From the NCBI RefSeq assembly GCF_031844685.1, contig NZ_CP134605.1:4399001-4463000 (forward strand): a stretch of 64,000 bases of DNA, in the 5' to 3' direction. Of this stretch, positions 7,540 to 15,291 are shown in pieces. Made by a program: the position numbers and the translations under genes. The notes below the pieces were generated by a model that saw only the letters and a program-made list of their open reading frames with translations, made no database searches and was not told the origin of the DNA. The stretch's first letter is position 1. Each line of letters begins with the position of its first letter. This stretch comes from Streptomyces sp. ITFR-21 (GTDB lineage: Bacteria > Actinomycetota > Actinomycetes > Streptomycetales > Streptomycetaceae).

Positions 7540-8615
7540 CGCGGCTTGCGGGGCCCGCCGCCCACGCCGTGCCGTGGGCCGGGACGGGCCACCTGCTCCC
7601 GGGCGGCTTCCCGGGCGGCGGCCTGCCGGCCGCGGCCCCGGTGCCGCGCGCCGGGACGGTGTCGGCCGCGCCCGCCTTCGCCGCCGGCCCGTACCCGCTG
7701 CTGGTGCTGGTCGTCACCACCGTGGCGCTGGTGCTCGGCGTATGGGGCCTGCACGCCTGGCGGGGCGGCCGGGCGGACCGCGCCGCGCTGGTCGACCGGC
7801 TCGCCGGGGACTTCGAACCGGCCGCGCACCGGGCCTCCTTCGCCGCGCTCGACCGCCGGGTGCGCGGCTACGCCTGGGGCCGCACGCTGGAGAGCCGGCT
7901 GGCGGCCACCGGCAGCGACCTGACGCCCGGTCAGTTCACCGCCGGCTTCGCGGGAGTGGTGCTCGCGGCCTGGCTGCTGGCCGCGATCGTCCTGGCGCCG
8001 TTCTTCGGGCCGATCGCGGCGGTGCTGGCCGGCTGGACCGCGTACTCCTTCCTGTCCTGGCGGCGCCGGGTGCGCACCGAGCGCTTCATCGCCCAACTCC
8101 CCGACCTCGCACGGGTGCTGGCCAACGCCACCCAGGCCGGGCTGGCGCTGCGCACCGCGGTCTCCATGGCCGCGGACGAGCTGGAGGCGCCGGCCGGCGA
8201 GGAGTTGAAGCAGGTCGCGGACGCGATGGCGCTCGGCCACTCGGTCGAGGACGCCCTGGCCGAACTGCAACAACGGCTGCCCAGCCGGGAGCTGGTGGTG
8301 CTGGTGTCGACCCTGGTGCTGTCCAGCCGGGCCGGCGGCTCGGTCGTGGAGTCGCTGCGGAACCTCACGGTGACCCTGGAGGAGCGCAAGGAGACCCGGC
8401 GGGAGGTCCGCACCCAGATGTCCCAGGTCACGTTGACCGCCTACTCGGTACCGGTGATCGGCATCGGCTCGCTGCTGCTGCTGGACCGCATCATGCCCGG
8501 CTCCCTGAGCGCCATGACCGGCTCCAACCTGGGCCGGATCTGCGTCCTGATCGCGCTGGGCCTGTACGTGGTCGGGTTCGCGCTGATCCGCCGGATGTCC
8601 CGGATCGACGTGTGA
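7536..8615 (+). CDS. tadB: TadB-type inner membrane platform protein (T2SSF domain)
   Basis: 359 residues, ATG overlapping the cpaF stop. After an atypically long Gly/Pro/Ala N-terminus (about 45 residues) there is a first transmembrane helix (YPLLVLVVTTVALVLGVWGL), then a paired membrane segment near 140-170. The cytoplasmic type II secretion F domain follows (RVLANATQAGLALRTAVSMAADEL, AMALGHSVEDALAELQQRLP), with two more C-terminal transmembrane helices. TadB and TadC form the membrane platform on which CpaF acts. The ten-base gap to tadC carries the GGGGGCGG ribosome-binding site for that gene. Assignment rests on position and the F-domain pattern. Confidence 0.9.
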   Translation: MTRLAGPAAHAVPWAGTGHLLPGGFPGGGLPAAAPVPRAGTVSAAPAFAAGPYPLLVLVVTTVALVLGVWGLHAWRGGRADRAALVDRLAGDFEPAAHRASFAALDRRVRGYAWGRTLESRLAATGSDLTPGQFTAGFAGVVLAAWLLAAIVLAPFFGPIAAVLAGWTAYSFLSWRRRVRTERFIAQLPDLARVLANATQAGLALRTAVSMAADELEAPAGEELKQVADAMALGHSVEDALAELQQRLPSRELVVLVSTLVLSSRAGGSVVESLRNLTVTLEERKETRREVRTQMSQVTLTAYSVPVIGIGSLLLLDRIMPGSLSAMTGSNLGRICVLIALGLYVVGFALIRRMSRIDV

Positions 8616-8625
8616 GGGGGCGGCG

Positions 8626-9525
8626 ATGACACTGATCGGTCTCGGACTCGCCCTGGTGGCCGCCTGCTGCGCGGTGGGCGTCGTCCACGCGGTCGGCCTG
8701 CTGCGGGCCGACGCCAAGCTCCCCGACGACCTCGCGCTTGCCCTGGAGGTGGGCCGCACCCGCACCACCCGGGCGGGCAACGCCATCGACCGGCTCGGCA
8801 TCCGCTGGGTCCCGATGGTGCTGCGGATGATGGGCCCGGCCCGGATCGCCAGGACCCGGGCCAGGATCGACCACGCCGGGCACCCGCACGGCCTCACCCT
8901 TGAGCGCTACGCGGCCCGCCGCGCGGTCTACGGCGGCCTCGGCGGCCTCGGCGGGCTGGTCCTGCTGACCCGGGGCAGCTGGCTGCTGGCGCTGCTGGTG
9001 CTGGCCTACGGCTGGTGGTGGGCCGATCTCGGCATCTGGCTGGCGGTCCGCCGCCGCCGCGACGACATCGAGCGCACCCTGCCGGACTTCCTGGACGTGC
9101 TGGCCGTGGTGGTCAGCGCGGGACTCGGCTTCCGCCAGGCGCTGGAGCGCGTCAACGCCGTCTACCAGGGCCCGTGGTCGGACGAGATCCGGGTGGCCCT
9201 GCGGCAGATGGACGTCGGCGTCAGCCGCCGGGACGCCTTCGACCAGCTGCGCAGGCGCAACCGCAGCGAGCAGGTGGCCCAGTTCGTCTCCGCCCTCCAG
9301 CAGGGCGAGGAACTCGGCGCGCCCATCGCCCGCACCCTCCTGCAGATCGCCCAGGACATGCGCCGCACCGAGGCCCAGAACGCCCGCCGCCGCGCGGCCC
9401 GCATGGTGCCGCGGGCGACCGGGGTGATCACCATGCTGCTGGTCCCGGCCACCATGATCCTGCTGATCTCCGGCACCATCATCGGCTCCCAGATCCACTT
9501 CGGCGATCTCTTCGGAAATGGGTGA
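8626..9525 (+). CDS. tadC: TadC-type inner membrane platform protein (T2SSF domain)
   Basis: 299 residues. Helices lie at the N-terminus (about 3-25) and at about 105-140. A type II secretion F domain (DFLDVLAVVVSAGLGFRQALERV, QFVSALQQGEELGAPIARTL) leads to a final membrane anchor (VITMLLVPATMILLISGTII). It is the second platform subunit of the Tad pilus machine. It is the last gene of the tightly packed block of overlapping genes; a 274-bp gap with its own operator-like repeats then separates it from the pilin gene. This suggests that pilin expression is tuned separately. Confidence 0.9.
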   Translation: MTLIGLGLALVAACCAVGVVHAVGLLRADAKLPDDLALALEVGRTRTTRAGNAIDRLGIRWVPMVLRMMGPARIARTRARIDHAGHPHGLTLERYAARRAVYGGLGGLGGLVLLTRGSWLLALLVLAYGWWWADLGIWLAVRRRRDDIERTLPDFLDVLAVVVSAGLGFRQALERVNAVYQGPWSDEIRVALRQMDVGVSRRDAFDQLRRRNRSEQVAQFVSALQQGEELGAPIARTLLQIAQDMRRTEAQNARRRAARMVPRATGVITMLLVPATMILLISGTIIGSQIHFGDLFGNG

Positions 9526-9647
9526 TTCCGGTGTCACGGAGGGGAGTTGGACGGCATGCTTGCGGGGTCCGCGGTTTCCGCGCGACCCGCGGGATTTCGG
9601 CCGCGTACGGCACTACCGGGTGCGGATGCCGAGGACTCGGGTGTACC

Positions 9648-9693
9648 TTTGCATTCGCAACCATATTTGCACCTGCAACCTGCACTGCGAACC
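9648..9693. promoter_or_regulatory. Operator-like repeats upstream of the Flp pilin gene
   Basis: Three related blocks lie head to tail in the 274-bp gap before flp: TTTGCATTCGCAACC (9648-9662), TTTGCACCTGCAACC (9666-9680) and TGCACTGCGAACC (9681-9693). The first two start 18 bp apart. The middle one contains the perfect palindrome TTGCACCTGCAA and the first a near-perfect one. The blocks are AT-rich compared with their surroundings. They look like a multi-site operator for a helix-turn-helix regulator. The protein that binds is unknown. Confidence 0.5.
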
Positions 9694-9799
9694 CGCACCA
9701 CGACCAGCGAGAGGCGGTGCACCGTGTCCACCTCACCCGACAGGCCGCACACGGCCGCCGAACTCGACAGCCAGGTGACAAAGGATGGGGCGAACAATC

Positions 9800-10012
9800 A
9801 TGAACAGGTGGCTAGTCCGACGCTTCGTCAGAATCCGCGGTCGGCTGACCGGCCCCGGATCCGACGGGGGCCAGACGTCGTTCGAGTATCTGGGCATCGC
9901 GGTGGTGATCGCGGTGATCATCGGGGTGCTCGCCGGTACGACGGACATCGGCGACACGGTGATGGGCGCGATCATCGACAAGATCAACGCCATCGCGAAC
10001 GCCGGCGGCTGA
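9800..10012 (+). CDS. flp: Flp family type IVb major pilin
   Basis: 70 residues from ATG 9800; an in-frame ATG at 9785 would add five residues and lacks a better ribosome-binding site. It has the class III prepilin layout: a basic leader (NRWLVRRFVRIRGR), the cleavage motif GGQTSFEYLG with Glu-Tyr after the Gly, and one long hydrophobic helix (IAVVIAVIIGVLAG) that packs into the fibre. A short C-terminal segment ends in NAIANAGG. It is the structural subunit of the Tad pilus and would be processed by the peptidase encoded at 13216-13938. The stop codon lies directly against the start of the TadG-like gene. Confidence 0.92.
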   Translation: MNRWLVRRFVRIRGRLTGPGSDGGQTSFEYLGIAVVIAVIIGVLAGTTDIGDTVMGAIIDKINAIANAGG

Positions 10013-10608
10013 GCCGGGCGCGGTACGGGGACGAGGGCCAGACCGTCGGCATCTACATCGTCGCGATCGCCGCCCTCTTCTTCCTGTCGTTCGCCTATCT
10101 CGCGGTGGGACAGGCGTCCGTGGCCCGCAACGGCGCGCAGACCGCCGCCGACGCAGCGGCGTTGGCGGCGGCCCGCGAGGAGCGGGACCTGCTGGGGAAC
10201 CAGTTCCTGGCCGCGCTGCTGGCCGGCGACCAGGCCGCGCTGCGCCAACTGCTCACCTACGCGGCGGGCGAGGCCGGCTGCGGCGGCGCGCCGGGAGCGG
10301 CGGCGGCCGACTACGCGGCCGACAACCAGGCCGAACTGACCGACTGCGCACCGGTCTTCGGCCCGCCCGGCTTCCGGGTGGCGGTCCGGACACTGGGCAC
10401 GGTCGGCCCGTCCGTGGTTCCCGGCACTGAGGACATCAAGGCCGTCGCGCACGCCACCGCCGTGCTGGAACCGCGCTGCACGCTCGGCGGACTGTCCCTG
10501 CCCGTCGTGGACTTCGACTGCGACAACGGCCCCCTGGACATCGACCCGACGGATGCCGGGTTCATCCTGGACCTGTCGGACTTCTACACCGTCCATCTGA
10601 GCGACTGA
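10009..10608 (+). CDS. TadG-related pilus assembly protein with probable non-standard start
   Basis: About 199 residues. The protein begins, by comparison with the family, just before DEGQTVGIYIVAIAALFFLSFAYLAVGQ, a TadE/TadG-type membrane segment. It continues with the typical NGAQTAADAAALAAAREERD helix and an extracellular domain with several Cys (GEAGCGG, LTDCAPV, EPRCTLG, DFDCDNG). There is no ATG, GTG or TTG in frame near the right place. The only plausible start is CTG 10009, which overlaps the flp stop (CTGA), so re-initiation coupled to flp is likely. The frame stays open upstream through flp (GTG at 9724), but that part is a shadow of flp and of the intergenic DNA. The motif has Ile, not Glu, at +5, so cleavage is doubtful. 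Confidence 0.78.
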   Translation: MSRARYGDEGQTVGIYIVAIAALFFLSFAYLAVGQASVARNGAQTAADAAALAAAREERDLLGNQFLAALLAGDQAALRQLLTYAAGEAGCGGAPGAAAADYAADNQAELTDCAPVFGPPGFRVAVRTLGTVGPSVVPGTEDIKAVAHATAVLEPRCTLGGLSLPVVDFDCDNGPLDIDPTDAGFILDLSDFYTVHLSD

Positions 10609-10639
10609 CGTCGGCCGAACAGTGAGGAGTTCCCAACCA

Positions 10640-11233
10640 ATGGGCAAGTGGCACGGGCGCAGAACAGCCGGCGCGGCGGTGGCCGCCGGCCTCGTACTCC
10701 TGCTCGCGGGCTGCGGCGGCGGGGGCGGCGGCGGTGACAAGGCCGGCGGCGACCCGGCCGCCCCGGCCGCCACGACCCCGGCCGCCGGCTCCGCCGACGC
10801 GGGCGGCGGCCAGTCGGCGTCGGACACCCCGAGCCCGGTCCTCGCGCAGATCAAGGGCGGGGACGACGTGCTGGTCACCATCAACTCCGCGGTCCGCGAC
10901 AAGGACGGCTACGTCACCGTCCAGGGCACCGTGACCAACAACGGCACCGCCCCCTTCAACGCGGTGGACTGGCGGGGCCAGGAGACGGCGCTGGTGAAGT
11001 CCGGGGCATCGGTGGCGGGCGCGGTCCTGGTGGACGAGGCCGGCAAGAAGCGCTACTACGTGCTGCGCGACACCGACGGCCGCTGCCTGTGCACGACGGG
11101 CCTGATCGACGTCAAGCCCCAGGCGACGGTGCCGATCTTCGCCCAGTTCCCGGCGCCCCCCGCGGCCACCACCGAGGTCGAGTTCGACCTGCCCACCATG
11201 CCGCCCGCCAAGATCACACTCTCCGAGGGGTGA
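10640..11233 (+). CDS. Lipoprotein with immunoglobulin-like domain, tad operon
   Basis: 197 residues from ATG 10640 (AGGAG at 10625-10629); a GTG at 10622 is an alternative. The lipobox is LLLAGC, followed by a run of glycines, so the mature protein is tethered by a diacylglyceryl Cys about 23 residues in. A disordered Ala/Pro/Gly spacer to about 70 leads to a beta-rich domain (VLVTINSAVRDKDGYVTVQGTVTNNG) resembling DUF4352-type immunoglobulin-like folds, with a CLC motif near residue 153. It lies between the TadG-like and OmpA-like genes, which suggests a wall- or membrane-side partner of the pilus. It is not a recognised named Tad subunit. Confidence 0.75.
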   Translation: MGKWHGRRTAGAAVAAGLVLLLAGCGGGGGGGDKAGGDPAAPAATTPAAGSADAGGGQSASDTPSPVLAQIKGGDDVLVTINSAVRDKDGYVTVQGTVTNNGTAPFNAVDWRGQETALVKSGASVAGAVLVDEAGKKRYYVLRDTDGRCLCTTGLIDVKPQATVPIFAQFPAPPAATTEVEFDLPTMPPAKITLSEG

Positions 11234-11234
11234 G

Positions 11235-11906
11235 ATGCCAGTGAAGCCCGCCGCTTCCACCACCGCCGCCTCGGCGGCGGCCGGCGCGCTGCTCGCCGTG
11301 CTGCTGGCGGCCGGCGCGGTCAACGGGACGGCCGCCGTGGCGGCCCCGAACCCGCCGCCGAACGCCGGGGAGGCCGCCGCGACCCCGCCGGTGCCGATCA
11401 ACCCGGACTCGCCGGGCCTCCGACTGACCGCCGGGGCCACGCTGGCCCCCTCCAAGGTGCTGGACATCGTCTCGGTGACCGACGAGAGCTCGGTGGCCGC
11501 GAGCCAGCCGGAGCAGCGCCAGGAGACGTCCAACACGACGGTGACCTACGCGCTCCAGGCCGAGGTGCTGTTCGGCAAGGACAGCGCGCGCCTGGCCCCC
11601 GCCGCGACCGGGCGGATCCGGGCCATCGCGGGCGACATCAACGCGCGGCACGTCTCGTCACCCATCCGTGTCTTCGGGTTCACCGACGATCTGGGCAGCA
11701 GCGAGCACGGCGACGTGCTGTCCAAGGCGCGGGCCGACGCGGTCTACAACGTGCTGGCGACGGAGCTCGACGCACTGGGTGACGCATCCCACACTTTCCA
11801 GGTGCGCGGGTACGGCGAGGACTACCCGATCGCCGACAATTCCACCGAAAGCGGGCGGCAGCAAAACCGGAGGGTCGAGATCACTTTTACGCCTCCTGCC
11901 GCGTAA
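11235..11906 (+). CDS. Secreted OmpA-like peptidoglycan-binding protein, tad operon
   Basis: 223 residues with a signal peptide (about 1-37, AAGALLAVLLAAGAVNGTAAVA). The C-terminal half (about 100-220) is an OmpA/MotB-type domain: LQAEVLFGKDSARL, then FGFTDDLGS, LSKARADAVYNVL and the terminal GRQQNRRVEITF. The Asp of TDD and the Arg of KARADAV are in the place of the residues that bind the meso/LL-diaminopimelate side chain. In this Gram-positive background it probably pins the pilus base to peptidoglycan. It is the last gene of the operon and is followed 47 bp later by a strong terminator. Confidence 0.88.
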   Translation: MPVKPAASTTAASAAAGALLAVLLAAGAVNGTAAVAAPNPPPNAGEAAATPPVPINPDSPGLRLTAGATLAPSKVLDIVSVTDESSVAASQPEQRQETSNTTVTYALQAEVLFGKDSARLAPAATGRIRAIAGDINARHVSSPIRVFGFTDDLGSSEHGDVLSKARADAVYNVLATELDALGDASHTFQVRGYGEDYPIADNSTESGRQQNRRVEITFTPPAA

Positions 11907-11952
11907 CGGCCTAAGCGGGGGCTCAGACGCGGTACGGTGTAACTCCCCCCTC

Positions 11953-11998
11953 GGGCCGGTTCGCTCTCCCCCCCTGCGAACCGGCCCGTTTTTCTTTG
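11953..11998 (+). terminator. Intrinsic terminator of the tad operon
   Basis: Perfect 12-bp stem GGGCCGGTTCGC (11953-11964) / GCGAACCGGCCC (11976-11987) with an 11-nt C-rich loop, followed by GTTTTTCTTT. A T-tract is rare in this GC-rich window, which makes this the clearest intrinsic terminator seen. Confidence 0.92.
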
Positions 11999-12118
11999 CC
12001 CGCGCGGTTCCGCGTACGCCGCCGGCCCGCTGCGCCCCCGCGGGGCCGTGTACGCGGCCCGCCTCGCCCGCGTGCCGGCATCGGCCGGGCCGGCGCCGCG
12101 GCGCCGTAGATTGCCCCC

Positions 12119-12634
12119 ATGGGGAAGAAGCGTGGCACAAGGGTGCGCACCGGGGCGTTGCTGATCCTCGGCCCGGTGGCCGCGGCCGGCTGCTCGGTCG
12201 GCCGGGGCGCGCCGGACGGGTGGCGCTATCTGCGGGCGGGCGAGGTGGCCGTCGCGCATCCCAAGAGCTGGCGGGAGACGGGCGGCGGCGGAGCCGTACT
12301 GCGCGGCGCGGGCGGCCGTACCGACGCCGCCCTCAGCGTCGTCCCCGCCGGACAGGGGGCTCCCGGCGCCGCCCCCGCCCCCGCCGCGCCGACCGCGCCG
12401 CCCGACGCCCGCAAGGACACCCTGGTCCTCGACGGGCGCCGCGCCAGGGTCTACAACTACGCCCGCCCCGCGCCCGACGGGCGCCCCGCCGCCTACGTCC
12501 AGGTCCACGTCCGGGGGCGCGACGGCCGCCCACTGGTGGTGCGCGCCTGGGCGGTCGACGGCGCCGCCCACGCCTCGGCGCTGCTCCCGGAGATCGTCAA
12601 CAGCATCGAGTTCAGCCCGGCGCGGCTGCCGTGA
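12119..12634 (+). CDS. Putative lipoprotein
   Basis: 171 residues. A basic n-region (GKKRGTRVRTG) and short hydrophobic stretch lead to the lipobox VAAAGC, so a membrane-anchored lipoprotein with Cys about residue 25 is likely. The mature part starts GAPDGWRYLRAGEVAVAHPKSWRE, which resembles the short PsbP-like or stress-associated lipoprotein domains where a sequence of that kind precedes a beta sheet. A Pro/Ala linker in the middle divides two beta-rich halves. The gene is separate from the tad operon (terminator between). Its 3' end overlaps the convergent DUF192 gene by 23 bp. The function is unknown. Confidence 0.65.
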   Translation: MGKKRGTRVRTGALLILGPVAAAGCSVGRGAPDGWRYLRAGEVAVAHPKSWRETGGGGAVLRGAGGRTDAALSVVPAGQGAPGAAPAPAAPTAPPDARKDTLVLDGRRARVYNYARPAPDGRPAAYVQVHVRGRDGRPLVVRAWAVDGAAHASALLPEIVNSIEFSPARLP

Positions 12635-12983
12635 GCACCGCCTCCAGCGCCACGCCCCGCCGGATCCCCCACACCGCCATCGCGCCCGCCTCCGCCTCCA
12701 GGACGTGCCGCGCCCGCAGCCGCGGCCGGCCGACCCGGCCCGGCGGCATCGTGACCACCGCGAGCACCCGCAGCCGCCGGTCGAGATAGGCGACGTCGAT
12801 CGCGAACCGCATCCGTACGGTGTGCACACTCGACGCCGGGGTCAGCAGCAGCGCCCCCGCGATCCCGGCCGCCCCCAGCAGCCCCCGGGTCCTGGCCCGG
12901 TACGACGCCGCCACCCGCAACGGCACCTCCGCCCCGGGTGCCCGCAGCGTGCCTTCGCCGTCCCGCCACCGTCGCCCCACCAA
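12612..12983 (-). CDS. DUF192 family protein
   Basis: 123 residues. The family features are visible: ASYRARTRGLLG near 26-37, the SVHTVRMRFAIDVAYLD strand-turn-strand (about 52-68), LRVLAVVTMPPGRVG, and the end AGAMAVWGIRRGVALEAVL. DUF192 proteins are small beta-barrels of unknown function. Those with a leader are secreted, but this one lacks a signal peptide. It is encoded opposite the lipoprotein (23-bp tail overlap) and lies in the gap between that gene and the prepilin peptidase, whose coding strand is divergent. A link with pilus assembly is possible from position only. Confidence 0.8.
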   Translation of the reverse strand: MVGRRWRDGEGTLRAPGAEVPLRVAASYRARTRGLLGAAGIAGALLLTPASSVHTVRMRFAIDVAYLDRRLRVLAVVTMPPGRVGRPRLRARHVLEAEAGAMAVWGIRRGVALEAVLTAAAPG

Positions 12984-13215
12984 AGCCTCCTCCGCCGTAC
13001 CCGGATCCTGCCTGCCCGCCGGGGTCCCCGCCGGTCGTACCGGCCCCGGTCCCGCCTGTCGGCCCTGCTCCCGGCGCCCCGCCCCCGATGCCGGGCCGCG
13101 CGCCGCCCCTGCGCGGCGCGCTCCCGCCCCGGAGGCCGCCCCGCAGCCGGACGGCTGCCCGGCCCCCGACCGCCGTGGCCCGCCGGGCTTTTGGCGCCCC
13201 GTGTACGGTCGCCCG

Positions 13216-13938
13216 GTGCCTGTCTATCTGATCCTGGCCGCCGCCGTCTGGGGAACTGCCGCCGGGGCGCTGCTGCCGCGGGCGGCGTACCGGCTGGCGG
13301 TGCCGGCCGAGCGGCCCTGGGCGGACCTCTGCCCCTCGGGCCACCCGCTCGGCGGCTGGTTCGGCCCGGCCCGCTGCGCCGTACCCGGCTGCCCGACCCC
13401 CCGGTACGGACCCGGGTACGGCGCGGGCTCGGCGTGCGCGCTCGGGTGCGTGGCGGTGGCGCTGGCGGCCGGGGCGCACCCCGAGACCGCGGTGTGGCTG
13501 CTGCTGGTTCCGGCCGGGCTGCTGCTGGCCCGGGTCGACCTGCTGGTCTTCCGGCTGCCCGACATACTGACGCTGCCCGCGCTCGGCGGCACCGCCGCGC
13601 TCCTCGGGCTGGCCGCGCTGCTGCCGTCCCACCAGGGCTCCTGGCCGCGGGCGCTGACCGCGGCGGCGGCACTGGGCGCGCTGTACTTCGCGCTCTTCTT
13701 CGCCAACCCGGCCGGCATGGGCTTCGGCGACGTGAAGCTCGCGCCCACCCTCGGCCTGGCCCTCGGCTGGTACGGCTGGCCGGCCGTCGTCGCCGGCACG
13801 TTCGCCGGCTTCCTGCTGGCGGCGGTCACCGGTCTGGCCCTGGTCGCCGCCCGCCGCGCCACCCGCAGGACCCCGATCCCCTTCGGCCCCTTCATGCTCC
13901 TGGGCGCCCTGGCGGGCCTTCTCTTCGCCTCCGGCTAG
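13216..13938 (+). CDS. A24 family prepilin peptidase (TadV/CpaA type)
   Basis: 240 residues from GTG 13216; GTG 13201 is also in frame and no ribosome-binding site decides between them. It is a polytopic aspartic protease of the inner membrane. The two catalytic Asp are in RVDLLVFRLPD (about residue 115) and in the signature GMGFGDVKLAP (GxGD, about residue 173). An N-terminal cytoplasmic loop contains three Cys (LCPSGH, RCAVPGCP), reminiscent of the zinc-binding loop of bifunctional prepilin peptidases. No methyltransferase activity can be claimed. It is the probable processing enzyme for Flp and the TadE-like proteins of the locus 3 kb upstream. Confidence 0.88.
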   Translation: MPVYLILAAAVWGTAAGALLPRAAYRLAVPAERPWADLCPSGHPLGGWFGPARCAVPGCPTPRYGPGYGAGSACALGCVAVALAAGAHPETAVWLLLVPAGLLLARVDLLVFRLPDILTLPALGGTAALLGLAALLPSHQGSWPRALTAAAALGALYFALFFANPAGMGFGDVKLAPTLGLALGWYGWPAVVAGTFAGFLLAAVTGLALVAARRATRRTPIPFGPFMLLGALAGLLFASG

Positions 13939-13985
13939 AAGGTCAGAAGGTCAGAAGGTCAGAAGGCCGGAAGGCCGGAAGGCGG
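13938..13985. repeat. Octamer tandem repeat after the prepilin peptidase
   Basis: Directly after the stop codon the sequence runs through three copies of AGAAGGTC-like units and then three of GGAAGGCC-like units before GC-rich DNA. It is a short microsatellite of the kind that slips during replication. No role is evident. Confidence 0.7.
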
Positions 13986-14038
13986 CCGGGCCGGGCGGGG
14001 GCCCCGGGCCGCCGGACCGGTAAGGCCCGGCGGCGACC

Positions 14039-14070
14039 GGCGTGACCGGCCGGCCCCGGCCGGTCACGCC
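14039..14070. terminator. Bidirectional hairpin between prepilin peptidase and aldo/keto reductase
   Basis: Perfect 13-bp inverted repeat GGCGTGACCGGCC (14039-14051) / GGCCGGTCACGCC (14058-14070) with a six-base loop. It overlaps the last codons of the minus-strand aldo/keto reductase gene, so it can end transcription from both convergent genes. Confidence 0.75.
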
Positions 14071-15095
14071 GACCAGAGGTTCACGCCCTCCGGCTCCACC
14101 GCGTGGCGGTCGATCTCCGCCAGCTCCTCCGCCGAGAGCGGCGCCGCGCCGACCGCCGCGACGTTCGCCTCCAGCTGGGCCACCGAGGACGCGCCGATGA
14201 GCGCGGAGGTGACCCGGGGGTCGCGCAGCACCCAGCTCAGGGCGAGCTGGGCCAGCGACTGGCCGCGGCCGGCGGCGACCTCGTCGAGGGCGCGCAGCCG
14301 GGCGACCGTCTCGTCGTTGACCAGCGCGGGGTTCAGCGACTTGCCCTGCGCCGCCCGGGAGTCCTCAGGGATGCCGCCGAGGTAGCGGTCGGTCAGCAGG
14401 CCCTGGGCGAGCGGCACGAAGCCGATGCAGCCCATGCCCTCCTCCTCCAGCACGTCCAGCAGGCCCTCGTTCTCGATCCAGCGGTTGATCATCGAGTACG
14501 ACGGCTGGTGGATCAGCGCCGGCACCCCCAGCCCGCGCAGGATCCGGGCGGCCTCCCGGGTGCTGTCCGGGCCGTAGGAGGAGATGCCGACGTACAGCGC
14601 CTTGCCCTGCCGGACCGCGGACGCCAGCGCGCCCATCGTCTCCTCCAGCGGGGTGTCCGGGTCGAAGCGGTGCGAGTAGAAGACGTCGACGTAGTCCAGG
14701 CCGGTCCGGGCCAGCGACTGGTCCAGCGACGCCAGCAGGTACTTGCGCGAGCCCCACTCGCCGTACGGGCCGGGCCACATGTCGTAGCCCGCCTTGGTGG
14801 AGATCACCAGCTCGTCGCGGTAGGGCCGGAAGTCCTGGGCGAACAGGGTGCCGAAGTTGGCCTCGGCGCCCCCGTACGGCGGGCCGTAGTTGTTCGCCAG
14901 GTCGAAGTGCGTGACGCCGAGGTCGAAGGCGCGGCGCAGGATGGCCCGCTGCGAGTCCAGCGTGCGGTCGTCGCCGAAGTTGTGCCAGAGGCCGAGCGAG
15001 ACGGCCGGGAGCTTGAGGCCGCTGCGGCCGGTGCGGCGGTACTCCATCGAGTCGTAGCGCTCGTCGGAGGCGCGGTAGAGGTTGCGGATATTCAC
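14064..15095 (-). CDS. Aldo/keto reductase, YghZ/L-glyceraldehyde-3-phosphate reductase type
   Basis: 343 residues. NADPH-dependent reductase of the AKR14/KCNAB-like branch. Visible features: start of the barrel MEYRRTGRSGLKLPAVSLG, catalytic Tyr region FDLANNYGPPYGGAE, GTLF, the Lys strand VISTKAGYDMWPGPYGEWGSRKY, the His strand DVFYSHRFDP, and the cofactor-binding end SALIGASSVAQLEANV. The insertion MWPGPYGEWGSRKYL is typical of the E. coli YghZ group, which detoxifies methylglyoxal and reduces L-glyceraldehyde 3-phosphate. ATG 15095 gives 15 extra residues before MEYRRTG; an internal start is possible. It is divergent from the isoprenyl transferase gene. Confidence 0.9.
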   Translation of the reverse strand: MNIRNLYRASDERYDSMEYRRTGRSGLKLPAVSLGLWHNFGDDRTLDSQRAILRRAFDLGVTHFDLANNYGPPYGGAEANFGTLFAQDFRPYRDELVISTKAGYDMWPGPYGEWGSRKYLLASLDQSLARTGLDYVDVFYSHRFDPDTPLEETMGALASAVRQGKALYVGISSYGPDSTREAARILRGLGVPALIHQPSYSMINRWIENEGLLDVLEEEGMGCIGFVPLAQGLLTDRYLGGIPEDSRAAQGKSLNPALVNDETVARLRALDEVAAGRGQSLAQLALSWVLRDPRVTSALIGASSVAQLEANVAAVGAAPLSAEELAEIDRHAVEPEGVNLWSA

Positions 15096-15291
15096 GGGCC
15101 CTGCTTATCACGCGTGGTTGAACCGCTTACTGCCCGGCGGCGCCCGGCCCGCGGGTCGCGCCGCCCGCCGTCGCCACCGCCACCCGCCCCGCCCCTCGCG
15201 CACCTCCCGCCACCGCTCGGTTCGTCCGGACGGCACTTCGCGCAGTACTGTGGCCGCCGGGCGTCCGGAGTGCAGGAGGGGCTGGTACGCG

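Noticed and set aside
9724..10608. One long gene from GTG 9724 through the pilin region into the TadG-like protein
   Set aside because: The frame is open, but the part before 10009 overlaps the well-supported flp gene and has shadow-like Arg/Asp/His composition.
3451..11906. A type II secretion or competence pilus instead of a Tad pilus
   Set aside because: The CpaB SAF protein, CpaE/CpaF ATPases, TadB/TadC pair and the GQTSFEYLG pilin motif are specific to Tad/Flp systems.
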